NCBI GenBank assembly: GCA_030039005.1
Contig: JASHQT010000207.1
Span: 1 to 6,125, forward strand
Reading direction: 5' to 3'
DNA from: Bryobacteraceae bacterium
GTDB taxonomy: Bacteria > Acidobacteriota > Terriglobia > Bryobacterales > Bryobacteraceae
Length of the DNA stretch: 6,125 bases
Under the pieces are notes generated by a model, which saw only the letters and a list, made by a program, of their open reading frames with translations, had not been told where the DNA came from and did not search any database. Positions 5,494 through 6,125 of this stretch are shown here, in pieces (the stretch's first letter is position 1; the number at the start of each line of letters is the position of its first letter). The position numbers and the translations under genes are program-made.

Positions 5494-5973
5494 ATGGTCG
5501 ACTTTTTTCGCCTCGTGGGCGTCAGTTGGGTGGTGAGCCGTATCAAGCGAATATTCGGTTCTCTAGCGGCGATCGTCATCGTCCTGGTAGAGATGGTAAC
5601 CATCCCTTGGTTTCCATTAGCAATGTTCGCACGTCTCACTGGCACCAGTTGCGGATACAACCGCGTGACCGCAGCCCGAATGCAAATCTCCGCGTTCTAT
5701 ACGGCGATTGCCGCCTATCGTGACGACGTCGGCGATTTTCCCGACAGGCTGAACGCCTTGGTAGCCGATCCGGGTTTACCCGGATGGCGAGGTCCGTACT
5801 TGCCCAGGGCTGTGCCGCTCGATCCTTGGGGCGACGCTTACGTGTACCGAAGAAATCCCGGCACAATCCCGGAGGTCTTATCGTTGGGCGCCGACGGCGC
5901 ATTCGGTGGCGCAGGACAGAATGCCGATCATTGCTGTCCGGCTATAAATCGAACAGAATCAGTTGATTGGTAG
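5494..5973 (+). CDS. membrane-anchored protein with GspG-like (T2SSG) domain, 3' end altered by an insertion sequence
   Basis: The C-terminal domain (about residues 57-145) follows the major pseudopilin GspG pattern: an amphipathic helix AARMQISAFYTAIAAYRDDVG with FPDRLNALV after it, then WRGPYLPRAVPLDPWGDAYVY, then LSLGADGAFGGAGQNAD. The last matches the Ca-binding loop region, with Asp134 and Asp145. The N-terminus is unlike a pseudopilin: there is no GFTLIE cleavage motif, only a basic stretch (SRIKR) and a membrane segment at about 22-48. It is therefore more likely an anchored GspG-domain protein than a filament subunit. After NAD the family normally ends within a few residues; here about 14 unrelated residues (HCCPAINRTESVDW) follow, encoded by the end of an insertion sequence. 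The start is uncertain: ATG 5494 has no properly spaced ribosome site, and GTG 5533 is an alternative. The role is unknown. Confidence 0.75.
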   Translation: MVDFFRLVGVSWVVSRIKRIFGSLAAIVIVLVEMVTIPWFPLAMFARLTGTSCGYNRVTAARMQISAFYTAIAAYRDDVGDFPDRLNALVADPGLPGWRGPYLPRAVPLDPWGDAYVYRRNPGTIPEVLSLGADGAFGGAGQNADHCCPAINRTESVDW

Positions 5974-6125
5974 AACTGAGTAAGTCTTCTTGGTAGGCGG
6001 AGGGCTGAAGTGCCTGTAAAATGGGCGTTTTCTCGAAAAGCATCACGCTCAAAATCTGTAGAATTTGGTAGAGGCTGCTCTGCAGCCCCAAGCGCTTCCG
6101 GACGATGGCGACCAGTACGTAAACC
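5920..6125 (-). mobile_element. end of an IS4-type insertion sequence, continuing past the window
   Basis: The C-terminal transposase coding end (stop at 5942) and its short flank define one end of an element whose rest lies to the right of the window. The outer boundary is placed between about 5920 and 5941, where similarity of the plus-strand gene to the GspG family ends. The bases AATGCCGATCA at 5920-5930 resemble my recollection of IS4 termini, but they also encode the conserved Asn-Ala-Asp of the GspG domain, so the exact edge is not settled. The other terminal repeat and the target duplication are not in view. Confidence 0.65.
5942..6125 (-). CDS. IS4-type transposase, C-terminal fragment (cut by window edge)
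   Basis: Sixty codons are visible before the TAG stop (5944-5942), in the frame whose first whole codon is 6124-6122. They read VYVLVAIVRKRLGL, then SSLYQILQILSVMLFEKTPI, LQALQPSAYQEDLLS, and end NQLILFDL. I recognise this as the conserved tail of a widespread IS4-type DDE transposase, in which YVLVAI.KKRL..SLY..LQILS.TLFEKTP is diagnostic. The catalytic DDE residues lie in the missing part, so activity cannot be judged. It is antisense to the last 10 codons of the GspG-domain gene, which shows that gene's present 3' end is insertion-sequence DNA. Confidence 0.85.
   Translation of the reverse strand, partial: VYVLVAIVRKRLGLQSSLYQILQILSVMLFEKTPILQALQPSAYQEDLLSSTNQLILFDL

Noticed and set aside
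5271..5660. Minus-strand frame of 129 codons across the cupin start and the GspG-domain gene
   Set aside because: It overlaps two genes with recognisable domains and itself shows only Pro/Ser/Thr/Arg bias.
1..6125. CRISPR array, tRNA, rRNA or riboswitch
   Set aside because: No regularly spaced repeats, tRNA-like cloverleaf or conserved rRNA or riboswitch core was seen on either strand.

Overview
This window is a late flagellar gene cluster from a GC-rich bacterium, with unrelated accessory genes at the right-hand end. Almost everything is on the minus strand, so transcription runs right to left. The compact order flbD-motA-motB-fliC-fliD, the 333-residue flagellin, a twin-arginine cupin protein and a GspG-domain protein would fit an acidobacterium of the Solibacter/Bryobacter kind. 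That placement is an inference from style and gene order, not a demonstrated match.

Right to left: at 5942-6125 is the C-terminal end of an IS4-type transposase on the minus strand, running off the window. It overlaps the 3' end of a plus-strand gene (5494-5973) for a membrane-anchored protein with a GspG-like (T2SSG) domain but no prepilin signal. Divergent from that gene, only 36 nt away, is a short Tat-exported cupin protein (5041-5457). The flagellar block begins at 4978 with a near-consensus sigma-28 (FliA) promoter. It is followed by flbD (4690-4932), motA (3827-4686, broken by a one-base frameshift near 4322), motB (3017-3820), flagellin fliC (1903-2904), filament cap fliD (411-1826) and a small helical protein overlapping the end of fliD (95-418, or to 427), which may be a FliT-type chaperone. 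A perfect 16-bp palindrome (78-93) follows that last gene.

The genes form one functional set. FlbD, MotA and MotB belong to motor torque generation; FliC makes the filament; FliD caps it; the last small protein may be an export chaperone. No terminator is visible between motB and fliC, so flbD to fliC may be one transcript ending at a good intrinsic terminator (1843-1886). fliD appears to have its own sigma-28-type promoter (1872-1899) lying across the 5' arm of that terminator hairpin. A transcript starting there would lack the 5' arm and escape termination. The two sigma-28 sites share the form TAAnnTTC-N12-GCCGATnn, which supports both.

The most notable points are the promoter-in-terminator arrangement between fliC and fliD, the motA frameshift (mutation or base-call error at a short C run), the GspG-domain protein without a pilin leader, and the insertion-sequence end fused onto that gene's 3' end.
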